Below are positions 8,881-19,400 of a stretch of 64,000 nt of DNA, piece by piece. The stretch spans positions 315,312 through 379,311 of the forward strand of contig JAHBVR010000005.1 in assembly GCA_019637395.1 (NCBI GenBank), written 5' to 3'. The position numbers and the translations under genes are program-made. The DNA comes from Vulcanimicrobiota bacterium (lineage in GTDB: Bacteria > Vulcanimicrobiota > Xenobia > Xenobiales > JADMJV01). Under the pieces are notes generated by a model. That model worked only from the letters and a program-made list of their open reading frames with translations, did not search any database and was not told where the DNA came from. Every line of letters starts with the position of its first letter. The first letter of the stretch is position 1.

Positions 8881-10729
8881 GCGAGGGCATTTCGGAGGCT
8901 TCGGGCAGTTCGCCTGCAGTATGTAAGTAATCGAATAGCTGGCGGGATAACTTCCCGCCCATTCCTTCTACCTGGGAGATTTCCGCCAGCGAGGCGGCCA
9001 TCAGTTTGCGCAGCGAACCGAAGTGCTTGAGCAGCGCTTGCTTGCGCCCCTCGCCAATGCCGGGAGCCTCGTCCAGAGCGGACTGCTTGAAAGCGGTTTT
9101 GCGCACGTGGCGGTGATAGGTGACGGCGAAGCGGTGGGTCTCGTCGCGCATGTGGGTGACCGTCAGCAAGGCTCGTGAAGTGCGCGCCAGAATGACCGGG
9201 TCACTGCGGCCCGGCACGAAAATCCACTCATTCTCCTTGGCCAGTCCGGCCAGCGCTACCCGGTCGCTCAGTCCCAACTCGGCCAGCACCTCCATGGCCA
9301 CGCCCAACTGCCCCTTACCGCCGTCCACGATCAGAAGTTCCGGCAGCCCGTCAAAGCTACGCCGGTCGTCGGGGGAATGGGCAAAGCGCCGCGTCAGAAC
9401 TTCGCGCATCATACGGAAATCATCGGGCGTGTCGCCGCTGCGAATGCGGAACCTCCGGTATTGATCCTTGCGCGGCAGCCCCTGTTCAAAAACCACCAGC
9501 GAACCCACCGCCTGGCGGCCCTGAAAGTTGGATATGTCGACGCATTCCATGCGCCAGGGAGCTTCGCTCAGCCCCAGCGCCTGCTGCAGCTCTTCCAGGG
9601 CCAGACGGCGCTGCTCGACGCCGCGCGAGGGGCGCAGATTCTCTTGTTCCAGCGTCTGGTGGGCGTTTTTTTGAGCCAGCTCCATCAGTTCGCGCTTGGA
9701 GCCGCGCTGGGGCAGGCGGATTTCCACCCGCATCTGCGAGAGGCTGCTCAGCCATTGGCTCAGCAACTCGCTCTCATCCGGCAGCACGCTCACCAGAATG
9801 CGCCGGGGAATATAGCTGTTCTGCTGATAATACTGCTTGAAAAAGGCCGACATCTGCTCGCCGGCTTCGCTGCCCCCCGGCGATTCCAAGAGAAAGGAGC
9901 GGTGTCCCAGCAGTTTGCCTTCACGCACCTGCAGCACCTGGGCGCAGATCAGTTCGCCGCTCGAAGCCACCGCCAGGTAGTCTTCGTTTTCGTCCCTGTC
10001 GGACACCATCTTTTGCTTTTGACCGGTTCTCTCCAGGTCCAGCAGCATATCGCGAATGCGGGCGCAACGCTCGAAATTGAGTGCTTCGGCCTCGCTCTCC
10101 ATCTCCTGGCGCAGGCGGCGCAGCAACTTATCCGAGTTGCCTTCCATGTAATCGATGGCCTGTTCCACCTGCTCCCGATAGTGAGGCGCGTCCACATAGC
10201 GGGTGCAGGGGGCGGTACACAGGCCGATGTAATAATCCAGGCAGGGCCGCTTTACTTTCTTGTCCATATCCAGCGAGCAGGTCCGGATCTGGAACATCTT
10301 TTGCAGAATGGTGACCGTGCGGCGCAAGGCCCCGGCATCGGGAAAAGGTCCAAAATACCGATTGCGCGGGTTGCGCTGGCGGCGCACCACGCGCAGGCGG
10401 GGAAATTCCTCGCCGGTGGTCACTTCCAGCAGCGGATAGCGCTTATCGTCGCGATATTTGGTGTTGAAATAGGGACGGTGTTTCTTGATCAGGTTACACT
10501 CGAGGATGAGCGCTTCCAACTCGGAGTCGACCACTACCGTATCGAAGTCTTTGATTTTGGAAACCATCCAGCGGATCTTGGGAGCATGATCGGAGGAGGG
10601 TTGAAAATAGCTGCGCACACGCTGGCGTAGCGAGGCTGATTTACCCACGTAGATGATGCGGCCTTTGGCGTCCTGCATCAGATAAACCCCCGGCTTGTCG
10701 GGGAGGAGCTTCAGTTTTTCGGCGATCAA
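8780..10729 (-). CDS. uvrC: Excinuclease ABC subunit C (UvrC)
   Basis: The 649-residue UvrC makes both incisions in nucleotide excision repair after UvrAB marks the lesion. In order it has the GIY-YIG nuclease domain (GVYLM near 14, IIYVGKS near 25), a Cys-containing segment around 150-180, a UVR region near 210-235, the RNase-H-like C-terminal nuclease domain (LLIVDGGKGQL near 465), and tandem helix-hairpin-helix motifs near 565-605. The start is TTG at 10729, directly after the TAG of the upstream S41 protease gene. The last 35 residues are low complexity and come from the stretch that overlaps the coiled-coil gene, so the C-terminus is extended beyond the usual family end. Confidence 0.95.
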   Translation of the reverse strand: MIAEKLKLLPDKPGVYLMQDAKGRIIYVGKSASLRQRVRSYFQPSSDHAPKIRWMVSKIKDFDTVVVDSELEALILECNLIKKHRPYFNTKYRDDKRYPLLEVTTGEEFPRLRVVRRQRNPRNRYFGPFPDAGALRRTVTILQKMFQIRTCSLDMDKKVKRPCLDYYIGLCTAPCTRYVDAPHYREQVEQAIDYMEGNSDKLLRRLRQEMESEAEALNFERCARIRDMLLDLERTGQKQKMVSDRDENEDYLAVASSGELICAQVLQVREGKLLGHRSFLLESPGGSEAGEQMSAFFKQYYQQNSYIPRRILVSVLPDESELLSQWLSSLSQMRVEIRLPQRGSKRELMELAQKNAHQTLEQENLRPSRGVEQRRLALEELQQALGLSEAPWRMECVDISNFQGRQAVGSLVVFEQGLPRKDQYRRFRIRSGDTPDDFRMMREVLTRRFAHSPDDRRSFDGLPELLIVDGGKGQLGVAMEVLAELGLSDRVALAGLAKENEWIFVPGRSDPVILARTSRALLTVTHMRDETHRFAVTYHRHVRKTAFKQSALDEAPGIGEGRKQALLKHFGSLRKLMAASLAEISQVEGMGGKLSRQLFDYLHTAGELPEASEMPSHGQQIEPQQEKERSRQGATPGSPGRGGSRRSSG

Positions 10730-12166
10730 CTACTTCTTCATCTGCTCCTGGAGCGTCTTGATGCCCACTTGCAGGACGCGGTCGTCCTTGTCTTTTTCCG
10801 TCACTTTCACGTTGATGTCGGCTTTGATGCCTTTGCGGTGAATGTCCTGGCCGGAGGGGGTGAGGTAATGGGCCACCGTGTATTTGAAAGCGCCGCCGTC
10901 GGCCAGATGTTCCACCTGCTGCACGCTGGCTTTGCCGAAAGTGGTCTCGCCGATCAACTTGGCGCGCTTATGGTCCTGCAGGCAACCGGCGGTGATTTCC
11001 GAAGCGCTGGCCGAGAAGCGATTGACCAGCAGGACCATCGGTCCTTCGATCTGGGCGCGACCCAGGCTGTCGTGGTCCTCGGAGCGATTGAGCCGCTGAT
11101 TGACCACCGAGACGACCCGTTCCCCGGCCGGCACGAAGTGGCTGCAAATTTCCAGCGCGGCGTTGATGTAGCCGCCTCCATTGTTGCGCAGGTCGACGAT
11201 ATAGGCTTGGGCCCCCTTCTTCTGCACCTTTTCGATTTCTTCTTCGAATTCGGTCACCGTTTCTTCACCGAAGACGTTGACTTGCAGGTAGCCGATCTTG
11301 GGAGCTACGATTTTAGAAGTGACGCTGCGTACGTGAATCATGTCGCGCTTCACGCTGACGTCAAAGGTGCGCTTTTCTTTGGGACGGTAAATCGTGAGCG
11401 CGACCATGGTGCCTTGCGGCCCGCGGATTTTATTGGCCGCCTTTTCAATATCCCAACCGTCGGTGGGCTGGCCGTCGATCTTGGCCAGCACGTCGCCGGT
11501 CTGGATGCCGGTCTTGTCGGCCGGCCCATCCGCAATCGGCTGGGAAACGGTCACGCGGTTCTTATGGTCACGGTCGAGTTCGATCATCACTCCGATGCCG
11601 CTGAAGTTGCCGCCTGACATGTGCTCTTCGAAAACGCGGAATTCGCGGGGTTCGAGCACCGAGCAGTAAGGATCCTTGAGCGCGCCCAACATGCACTTGA
11701 GAGCCAGATAGGTGAGCCGCTGGTGGTCGAATTTGCCGGCCACCTTGGGTTCGACTTTGGCGATCATGGCTTTCCAGGCCTGAGTCAGGCTGGCGCGATC
11801 TTCGATTTTCGGAGGTAGAGTGGGGAAGTCTTTGACGTCGACTTTCTGGCTGGCCAGAAATTCCTTCAAAAGCCGGAACGAACTGGCGAACAGAGCGCGG
11901 TCGTTGACTTCGTTGAGGTATTCCTGGTGCAGCAGGTCGAGCACGACGTCCAGGTTCGCCACCGTATCGATCGGCGGCCTGGGGGTTTCTTTAGGTGCCG
12001 GCGTTTCGGTGATTTCGAGAAGGCCCGGCGTGGCTTGCGAGGACACCGCAGGCGGCGAGATGGCGGGGTTGGGAAGGTACCGTTGGGAAATCAGGATCGT
12101 ACTCACGAAACCCAATCCAACCAGGGTATAGCCGCCCATCAGGACGCCCATGCGGTGAAAACTCAT
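10730..12166 (-). CDS. S41-family carboxy-terminal processing protease (CtpA-like), copy 2
   Basis: A 478-residue S41 serine protease. It has an N-terminal hydrophobic segment (about 8-27, anchor or signal), a proline-rich linker, a PDZ domain near 185-270 and the C-terminal catalytic domain. The Ser-Lys dyad is visible: SASASE at 385-390 with the nucleophile, and K412 in FGKASVQ. DLRNNGGG at about 325-332 is the family oxyanion-region motif. It should act in the periplasm or outside the inner membrane on protein C-termini. It lies 16 bases downstream of a paralogue and abuts uvrC, so it is in the middle of an operon. The substrate is unknown. Confidence 0.93.
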   Translation of the reverse strand: MSFHRMGVLMGGYTLVGLGFVSTILISQRYLPNPAISPPAVSSQATPGLLEITETPAPKETPRPPIDTVANLDVVLDLLHQEYLNEVNDRALFASSFRLLKEFLASQKVDVKDFPTLPPKIEDRASLTQAWKAMIAKVEPKVAGKFDHQRLTYLALKCMLGALKDPYCSVLEPREFRVFEEHMSGGNFSGIGVMIELDRDHKNRVTVSQPIADGPADKTGIQTGDVLAKIDGQPTDGWDIEKAANKIRGPQGTMVALTIYRPKEKRTFDVSVKRDMIHVRSVTSKIVAPKIGYLQVNVFGEETVTEFEEEIEKVQKKGAQAYIVDLRNNGGGYINAALEICSHFVPAGERVVSVVNQRLNRSEDHDSLGRAQIEGPMVLLVNRFSASASEITAGCLQDHKRAKLIGETTFGKASVQQVEHLADGGAFKYTVAHYLTPSGQDIHRKGIKADINVKVTEKDKDDRVLQVGIKTLQEQMKK

Positions 12167-12182
12167 TGCCAGACTCCGTTGT

Positions 12183-13733
12183 TTAATGCGTCAGAAAGGG
12201 CAGTTCCAGGCGCAGTTTGCGCGAGTCACCGGGCTTTTCCAGCGTGATTTCTTCAAACAGGTGGTCCTGTTCACGCACAAATTCTCGCTTGGTGACGGAA
12301 TACCCCTGAGCTTTCTGCTCCTCGAGGATTTTCAGTTCGTCTTCGACCGAAGCCACCACCATCGGCCCGGGCGCGACCGCGGCCGGCTGAGCCTTGACCT
12401 CGTTGATGGCGGTGGTCATGGCCGTCTTGAATTGATCGTCTTCGGGGGTGCCCACCTTCTGGATATTCATCGACACCTTGATGTCCGGCTCGATACCCAG
12501 CTTGTGGATGTCTTTGCCGTTGGGAGTGTGATAGTGGGCGGTGGTCACTTTCATGGCCGAACCTTCGGTCAGGGGAAAGATTTTCTGCACGCTTCCCTTA
12601 CCGAAAGTCTTGTTGCCCACCAGCTTGGCGCGCGACAGATCTTGCATGGCGCCAGCGGTGATTTCCGAGGCGCTGGCCGAGTATTCGTTGACCAACATCA
12701 CCAGCGGCTTGACGGGATGGAGATTGGGATGGCTGGGATAGGGAACTTCGGCCTGGCCGCGCTCCTGCACCGTGACCACGCGGCTGCCGGTGGTCAGGAA
12801 TTTCGAGCATACGTCCACGGCCGCGTTGATATAGCCGCCGCCGTTGTTGCGCAGGTCGAGAATGTAGGCCTGGGCGCCCTCTTCTTCCAGGGTGCGGATG
12901 GCGCTTTCCATTTCGTTGTTGGTGTTCTCGCCGAAGACCTTGAGCTTGATGTAGCCGACCTTGGTGCCGTCCTGGTCGACCAGTTTACTGTTGACGCTAC
13001 TGGTGCGAATTTCATCGCGGACGATTTCGACCCAGAAGGGTTCCTGATCGGCTCGTTTGATCAACAGTCTGACCTTGGTGCCCACATCTCCACGCAATAA
13101 GGTTTGCGCTTGAGGAATGGTGGCTGTCACGGTGGGAGTATCATTGATTTGCAAAATGACGTCACGGGAACGAAGGCCGCCGCGCATGGCGGGAGTGTCG
13201 GCCATCGGTTCAATGATCGTGAGCGCGTTGTTGTTCTTTTTGTCCAGCTCGATGTAGATGCCCAGGCCGCCGAATTTCGTTCCGTTCATAGCCTCTTTGA
13301 GCGAGGTGAACTCTTTCTTGTCCATATAGACGGTGTAGGGGTCGTCCAGGGTCTTGAGCATGCCGCGCACGGCTGCCACCTGCAGGTAGTCTTCTTTAAG
13401 CAGTTTGGGGTGCTTGGCGGCGACCTTGTAGAAGTCGGCGGTGAATTCTTTAGCCGCCTTCTCGAAGTCACCCTTGGAGTGAATCTTGGCCAGCTTCATA
13501 GCCGGTAGCTTCTTGGCTTTGATGGCCCCGTTCAGGCCTTCGACAGCGCCATCAAAGAGCTTCTCGGAAGGGGTTTTGTAGATGTATTCCGAGCTGATCA
13601 GCGCAGTCAGGTTTTTTACGAACTCCGCACCCCCCACAGCTTCGGGGCTCGGCGGAGCGGCCAGCACGCTGTGGGAGAGCAAGAGAGCGGTGGTGAGAGA
13701 GAGAACGACATACTTGGAGGGAGATGCCTGCAA
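12183..13733 (-). CDS. S41-family carboxy-terminal processing protease (CtpA-like), copy 1
   Basis: A 516-residue secreted S41 protease with a clear signal peptide (hydrophobic 8-25, VLAA cleavage region). The PDZ domain lies near 140-235, and the catalytic domain has DLRNNGGG (293-300), SASASE (352-357) and K379 in FGKGSVQ. It parallels the downstream S41 protein over most of its length, so the pair is a tandem duplication that has diverged at the N-terminus and the C-terminal tail. It is the first gene of the minus-strand operon that continues to the second protease, uvrC and the coiled-coil gene. A long C-terminal extension after about 440 has no motif I recognise. Confidence 0.93.
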   Translation of the reverse strand: MQASPSKYVVLSLTTALLLSHSVLAAPPSPEAVGGAEFVKNLTALISSEYIYKTPSEKLFDGAVEGLNGAIKAKKLPAMKLAKIHSKGDFEKAAKEFTADFYKVAAKHPKLLKEDYLQVAAVRGMLKTLDDPYTVYMDKKEFTSLKEAMNGTKFGGLGIYIELDKKNNNALTIIEPMADTPAMRGGLRSRDVILQINDTPTVTATIPQAQTLLRGDVGTKVRLLIKRADQEPFWVEIVRDEIRTSSVNSKLVDQDGTKVGYIKLKVFGENTNNEMESAIRTLEEEGAQAYILDLRNNGGGYINAAVDVCSKFLTTGSRVVTVQERGQAEVPYPSHPNLHPVKPLVMLVNEYSASASEITAGAMQDLSRAKLVGNKTFGKGSVQKIFPLTEGSAMKVTTAHYHTPNGKDIHKLGIEPDIKVSMNIQKVGTPEDDQFKTAMTTAINEVKAQPAAVAPGPMVVASVEDELKILEEQKAQGYSVTKREFVREQDHLFEEITLEKPGDSRKLRLELPFLTH

Positions 13734-13954
13734 CGGAGACCTCTTTCATGATAAGGAATCTAAGAGAGTTTCCTGCTGGACCTGGAAAACTCCCGCTGCG
13801 CAATGAATCACCAGAGAACTGTCTTGGTTCCCGAATAAGAAAATTCATAGTACGGCAGAACTGGTGTAAACACATGGGCTTCTTCCTGGGGTAGGCTGCG
13901 CTCGTGGACCTGAAAGGTTCACAAAAACTACGAAGCACATGGAGAACACAACAC
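13734..13954. promoter_or_regulatory. Divergent intergenic region, probable promoters
   Basis: About 220 bases separate the divergent S41 protease gene and the SpoVG-like gene. It is more AT-rich than its surroundings, especially near 13800-13890, and must carry promoters for both directions. I cannot assign -35 and -10 boxes with confidence. Confidence 0.4.
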
Positions 13955-14275
13955 ATGGAAAACCAAGTAGCTCAAAGCAACACCATCTATCCCCACCTTC
14001 CCGTGGTGCAACGGGTGATTCCCTGGACCCCCGACCCCAATATCCAAAGCAAGGCCGTAGCCGGCGTGCAACTGCGCTACGGGCCCATTCAGATCAACGG
14101 GAAGCTGATCCAGGGAGAGAAGCGCTACTTCCTCTCGATGCCCTGCCGCAAACATGAGACGAGTGGTGAGTACTACGACCACGCTTCGGTTCTCGACCGC
14201 AGCCTGCTGGAGCAATATGAGACTCTGGCCATCGCGGAGTATCAGAGGCTGACCGGCCTGGTCCTGGCCGCCTAG
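13955..14275 (+). CDS. SpoVG-like domain protein
   Basis: A 106-residue protein from the ATG at 13955, preceded by GGAG at about 13941; an upstream in-frame start at 13904 would add 17 unlike residues. The middle resembles the SpoVG fold: a strand pair ending in RYFLSMPCRK, then a polar stretch with Tyr-Asp, and a final helix ending in AEYQRL, matching the FVAMPSRK and EY.RL pattern of that family. SpoVG proteins in Firmicutes are small nucleic-acid-binding regulators. The match is by eye and the N-terminal 25 residues are extra. The neighbours, aat and a histidine kinase, do not indicate a role. Confidence 0.65.
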   Translation: MENQVAQSNTIYPHLPVVQRVIPWTPDPNIQSKAVAGVQLRYGPIQINGKLIQGEKRYFLSMPCRKHETSGEYYDHASVLDRSLLEQYETLAIAEYQRLTGLVLAA

Positions 14276-14356
14276 AACCCCGGTGGCGCGCGTCGGCGTG
14301 GCGGCGCGCGCTGCCGACCCCCTCCAAACGAGCGGCTTGTTTTGGAATCGATCCTT

Positions 14357-14509
14357 GGAGGACCCCCCAGAATTGACCAGAACCTTACAAAACCATCGTG
14401 TCCCCTTTGGCTGAAAGATACCTGGCGCTCTATGAGCAGGGTTATTTTCCGATGGCGGACCAGGATGGACGAGTGCGGGCTTACTGTTACGACCCTCGGG
14501 GGGTCCTCC
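14357..14509 (+). promoter_or_regulatory. Long-range inverted repeat across the aat leader
   Basis: GGAGGACCCCCC at 14357-14368, about 30 bases before the aat start, is exactly complementary to GGGGGGTCCTCC at 14498-14509 inside the gene. The left arm contains the only strong GGAGG near this start. In mRNA the 12-pair stem could hide that sequence. A regulatory role is inference, and chance in GC-rich DNA is possible. Confidence 0.3.
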
Positions 14510-14973
14510 CACTGGCGGAATTCCACATTCCGCGCCGTCTAACTCGCTGGTTGCGCAGGCAACCCTACCGCCTGACGCTGGATCAGGCTTTCCCGGAAGT
14601 GATTCGCTGTTGCGGGCAACGCAACCATACCTGGCTTTGCCCTGAGATCGAGTCTGCTTTTTGCGAACTGCATCAAGCCGGCCTGGCCCATAGTTTGGAA
14701 GCCTGGCAAGGCGAGCAGCTGGTAGGCGGGCTCTACGGGCTGGCTCTGGGCGGGACGTTTTGCGGGGAATCCATGTTCAGCAGCGCCGACAATGCCAGCA
14801 AGGCCTGTCTGGTCGAGCTTTACCGACGGATGTGCCAGGGAGGTTTTGATCTGATAGACTGTCAAGATGTAACCTCTACCCTGGCGCAGTTCGGCGCCAG
14901 GCACATCCCGTTCGCCCAGTATTTCGAAATGTTCCGTAGCTCTCGAGAGAAGGATTGCAAGCTGGATGGATGA
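14398..14973 (+). CDS. aat: Leucyl/phenylalanyl-tRNA--protein transferase
   Basis: A 191-residue Aat enzyme, which moves Leu or Phe from tRNA to the N-terminus of proteins to mark them for ClpS/ClpAP degradation. The N-terminal YEQGYFPMAD and the WDP-like region, the central GGLYGLALGGTFCGESMFS (about 109-127) and the late LIDCQ are family signatures. It is shorter than the E. coli enzyme (about 234), mainly at the ends. An in-frame TGA near 14374 rules out longer upstream starts, so GTG at 14398 is the best start although a Shine-Dalgarno is not evident at the usual spacing. Its end overlaps the kinase gene by 8 bases. Confidence 0.93.
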   Translation: MSPLAERYLALYEQGYFPMADQDGRVRAYCYDPRGVLPLAEFHIPRRLTRWLRRQPYRLTLDQAFPEVIRCCGQRNHTWLCPEIESAFCELHQAGLAHSLEAWQGEQLVGGLYGLALGGTFCGESMFSSADNASKACLVELYRRMCQGGFDLIDCQDVTSTLAQFGARHIPFAQYFEMFRSSREKDCKLDG

Positions 14974-16429
14974 GTTCGCTCAACTACCCGCCGACCCTCA
15001 GTTCATCGGTCCTATGATCGACAGCCTGGACGCGGGCTTTTGCGTGGTGGACGCGAACGGGCGCTTTCAGGTCTGGAACGCCGCCAATACCAAGATCCTC
15101 GGCAAGGGCGCGGCGGTCGGCCTGTCTCAGGAAAATTGGGCCTCTCACTACGGCCTGCACTGCCCCATTGAGCAACGCCTGTTGCGCCCCGAAGAACTGC
15201 CGCTGGTGCAGGCCATGGCTCGACGGGAGCAAGTCGAACAAGAGGTGGTGCTGATCAACGAGGCGCTACCCCAGGGGCGCTGGATCAAGGTCTTCGCGCG
15301 CCCTCTTTTCAATGGGCGGCGGGAATTGATTGGCAGCGCCGCCGTCATCCGTGACGTCACCCACGAAAAAGCTTCGCTTTTGGCCAGCCAGATGATGTCC
15401 TGGTTCTTCACCGCCAGTGACGACGCCATTATCGGCCTCAACATGGAAGGCACGGTCCTGCTCTGGAATCCCGGAGCCGAGCGTTTGCTGGGTTGGAGTT
15501 CCGAGGAGATGATCGGTCGCTCGGTCTTTCGCCTCGTTCCTTCCGGCCGCCAACGCGAAATTGAAGCGCTCATGCAGAAAGCGCGTTCCGAGCAACAACT
15601 GCCTCCCCTGGAAACACGCATCCTTCACAAGAGCGGCCACGAAGTGGCCGTGTCGCGCTCGATCACCACCATGCGTGACGCCGGCGGCGCTCCTATCGGC
15701 GGAGTGGTGGTGGCTCGCGATATCTCCCGGCTCAAGCGGGCCGAGTCGCAACTCGAAGAATCACGCCAGCAATTGCGGCAGCTTTCGGTTCGCCAACAGA
15801 ATCTGCTGGAGCAACAACTGCGCGCGCTGGCTCGCGAACTGCACGACGAATTCGGCCAACAGTTGGCCGCCATGAAGTTCGAACTGGCCTGGTTGGAACG
15901 CCACCTCGGCCACGACCCCCAGGTCGAAGAAAGACTGGATTCGCTCAATCAGTTGCTCGATTCCACCATCGCCGGCTTGCGCCGCGTTTCCAAACAAATG
16001 CGCCCGCCGCTCCTGGAAGAACTCGGTCTATGTCACGCCATCGACGAACTGGTGGGGGAGATTTCCCACCGTTATCCACTGGAGACGATCTACGAATGCC
16101 ACGTGAGCCAGTACAGCTTCGGCACCGAAGCTTCCCTGGCCATCTACCGCATCGTCCAGGAGGCCCTCACCAACGTGGTGCGCCATGCGGCCGCCAGTCA
16201 GGTGCGGGTGGTCTTGAGCCAGGAAGACGATCGCATGGTCACGCTGGTGGTGGACAACGGCCGCGGCCTGCCGGCCGACGCCAGGCCTCCCGGAGTGAAT
16301 TTCGGCATTCTGGGAATGCAGGAACGCGCCCGCAGTTGGGCTGGCGAAGTGATCGTCGCCAGCATGCCGAGCGGCGGAACCCAGGTGCGAGCCGAGTTTC
16401 CCTGGTCCCGGATCTTAGCGCACGACTAA
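14966..16429 (+). CDS. PAS-PAS sensor histidine kinase (HisKA_3, NarL-partner type)
   Basis: A 487-residue sensor kinase with no membrane segment, so it should be cytosolic. PAS1 spans about 15-135 and PAS2 about 145-255. A dimerisation helix of the HisKA_3 type follows, with the phospho-accepting H293 in [13 protein letters not shown]. The ATPase domain has [10 protein letters not shown] (N box) and VVDNGRGLP (G1 box). Kinases of this class usually pair with a LuxR/NarL-type response regulator, but none is adjacent: downstream is metH on the opposite strand, overlapping by 15 bases. PAS1 has several Cys and His but no clear heme or flavin signature, so the signal is unknown. Confidence 0.92.
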   Translation: MDEFAQLPADPQFIGPMIDSLDAGFCVVDANGRFQVWNAANTKILGKGAAVGLSQENWASHYGLHCPIEQRLLRPEELPLVQAMARREQVEQEVVLINEALPQGRWIKVFARPLFNGRRELIGSAAVIRDVTHEKASLLASQMMSWFFTASDDAIIGLNMEGTVLLWNPGAERLLGWSSEEMIGRSVFRLVPSGRQREIEALMQKARSEQQLPPLETRILHKSGHEVAVSRSITTMRDAGGAPIGGVVVARDISRLKRAESQLEESRQQLRQLSVRQQNLLEQQLRALARELHDEFGQQLAAMKFELAWLERHLGHDPQVEERLDSLNQLLDSTIAGLRRVSKQMRPPLLEELGLCHAIDELVGEISHRYPLETIYECHVSQYSFGTEASLAIYRIVQEALTNVVRHAAASQVRVVLSQEDDRMVTLVVDNGRGLPADARPPGVNFGILGMQERARSWAGEVIVASMPSGGTQVRAEFPWSRILAHD

Positions 16430-19400
16430 GTGTGAGTCCGGTTCATAGTTAAGATTGGGACTCAGCCAGCGCTCGACCTCGGCCAATTCCCAACCGGTGC
16501 GGCGGGCGTAGTCTTCGATCTGATCCTTGCCTACTTTACCCACCGCGAAGTAACGCGCTTCCGGCGAAGCGAAGTAGAAACCCGAAACCGAGCTGGCCGG
16601 CCACATGGCCAGACTCTCGGTGAGGGTGATGCCGGTGGCCGTGCCCGCATCCAGCATCGACCACAAGATCTTCTTGCCCTGATGGTCGGGGCAGGCCGGA
16701 TAGCCGGGAGCCGGGCGGATGCCGCGATAGCGTTCCTTGATCAGGTCCCGGATTTCCAGCTTCTCGTCCTTACCATAGCCCCATTCGCACCGCACCTTCA
16801 GGTGCAACAGTTCGGCCAGTCCTTCGGCCAGGCGGTCGGCCAGAGCTTTGGCCATGATCGAGTTGTAGTCGTCGTGCTCGGCGTTCAGCCGGGCCACAAA
16901 TTCGTCCAGGCCGTGGCCGCTGGTCAGGGCGAAGGCCCCGATGGAATCAGGGCGATCCTGGGCAATAAAGTCGCTCAGGGCCAGATTGGGCAGCCCTTCG
17001 GCCCGCACCATCTGCTGGCGCAGGGTGGGCAGACGCCATCGGCCGCCCTCGATCAGGATGTCATCCCCTTCGGCCTGCGCCTCGAAAAAGCCGTAGACCG
17101 CCCTGGGCTTGAGGATCTTCTCATCAATGATGCGCTGCAGCAAGGCCTGGGCGTCATCAAACAACTTTTTGGCCTCCGCTCCCACCTGCGCGTCCTGGAA
17201 AATGCGCGGATAAGCGCCGCGCAGTTCCCAGGTGGTGAAGAAGGGCGTCCAGTCGATATAGGGCACGATTTCCGAGAGTTCCGGCTCCCAGCTGCGCACG
17301 CCGTAGAACTCGGGCCGGGCCAGTTTGGCTTCGCTCCAGTCCAGCCTCAGCCCGTTGGCGCGCGCCTGCTCCAGCGAAAGAAATCGTTCCTTGGCCTGGC
17401 CCTCACCGTGGCGGCGGCGCAGTTCCTGATAGTCCTGCTCTTGCTCGGCCAGATAGCCGGGCAAAGCGGCCGGATCGGTCAGGTTTTGCATGACCTGCAC
17501 CACCCGTGAAGCGTCCTTGACGTGGATGGTGGGCTTGCCATAGCGGGGAGCGATTTTGACGGCCGTATGGGCGCGACTGGTGGTGGCGCCGCCGATCAGC
17601 AGGGGCAGGCCGACCTGCAGTCGCTCCATTTCTTTGGCTACGTGCACCATCTCGTCGAGAGACGGAGTGATCAGGCCGGAAAGGCCGATGGCCTGAACTT
17701 TCTGCTCTTTGGCGGTGGCCAGGATTTTCTCGCAGGGCACCATCACGCCCAGGTCGATGACTTCATAGGAATTGCAGCGCAGCACCACGCTGACGATGTT
17801 TTTGCCGATGTCATGCACATCGCCTTTGACGGTGGCCAACAGCACCGTGCCTTTGCTGGAACTGGCTCCGGCCCGCTCCTTCTCCATGAAGGGTTCCAGG
17901 TAGGCCACCGCTTTCTTCATGACGCGGGCGCTCTTGACCACCTGAGGCAAGAACATCTTGCCCGCTCCGAACAGATCGCCGACCACGTTCATACCGTCCA
18001 TCATGGGGCCTTCGATGACGGCCAGGGGTCGGCCCAGGGCCAGGCGCGCTTCTTCCACGTCCTCATCGATGTGTTCGACCAGACCTTTGACCAGAGCGTG
18101 CTTGAGACGTTCGGCTACCGGCCAATTGCGCCATTCGGCCGTTTCTTTCACCACCGGGCCACCCCCGGCGGCCGCGTTCTTGGCCTTCAGCTCTTCGGCG
18201 AAGGCCACCAGGCGTTCGGTGGCGTCAGGGCGGCGGAAGAGCAGCACATCCTCGACGTGAGCCAGCAGCTCGGCTGGAATTTCCTCATAGACACTGAGCA
18301 TGCCGGCGTTGACGATGCCGAAGTCCAGACCGTTTTTGATGGCGTGGTAGAGGAAGGCGGCGTGCATGGCCTCGCGCACCGGATTGTTGCCGCGGAAGGA
18401 AAAGGAGACGTTGGAAATGCCGCCCACCGTCAGACAGCCCGGGCAGGCTTTTTTGATGTCGCCCACCGCCTCGATGAAGTGCAGCCCGTAGAGGTCGTGT
18501 TCTTCCATGCCGGTGGCCACGGTCAGCACGTTGGGGTCGAAGATAATGTCCTCGGCGGCGAAGTCGAGCTTCTCGCGCAGCAAGTTGAAGGCTCGTTGGC
18601 ACACGGCCAGCTTGCGCTCGCGGGTGTCGGCCTGGCCGTTTTCGTCGAAGGCCATGACCACGGCGGCCGCGCCGTAGCGCTGCAGCAGGCGAGCGCGGCG
18701 CAGGAATTCGCTTTCTCCGTCTTTGAGGCTGATGGAGTTGACGACGCACTTGCCCTGCACGCAACGCAAACCGGCTTCGAGCACATCCCAGCGCGAACTG
18801 TCCAGCATCAGCGGAACCTTGGAAATATCCGGTTCCGAACCGATCAGGTTGAGGAAACGCACCATGGTGGCCTGGGAGTCGATCATTCCCTCGTCCATGT
18901 TGATGTCGAGCAGGTTGGCCCCGTTTTCCACCTGCTGGCGGGCCACCGCCAGCGCTTTTTCCAGGTCGCCCTGGCGAATGAGTTCGGCGAACTTGGGGCT
19001 GCCGGTGATGTTGGTGCGTTCCCCGATCATCGAGAACCCGGTGGTGGGTTTCAGGGTGTAGGCCTCCAGGCCGGCCACGCTGAGATGGCAGTTGCGCTCC
19101 GGGCGCCGGCGCGGCTCCAGACTGGCGATGTCCCTGGCCAGTCTTTCGATGTTCTCCGGTCCGGTGCCGCAACAGCCGCCGGCAATGTTGAGCCAGCCCT
19201 GGCGCGCGTATTCGCAGAGCACCTCGGAAAAATGTTCGGGCGTTTCGTCGAAGCCGCCCATGGCGTTGGGCAGTCCGGCGTTGGGATAGCAACTGATGTA
19301 GCAATCGGCCAGGTTGTGCAGTTCTTCCAGGAAGGGGCGCAATTCATCCGCGCCCAGAGCGCAGTTGAGGCCCACCGAGAACGGCCGGGCGTGGCGCACG

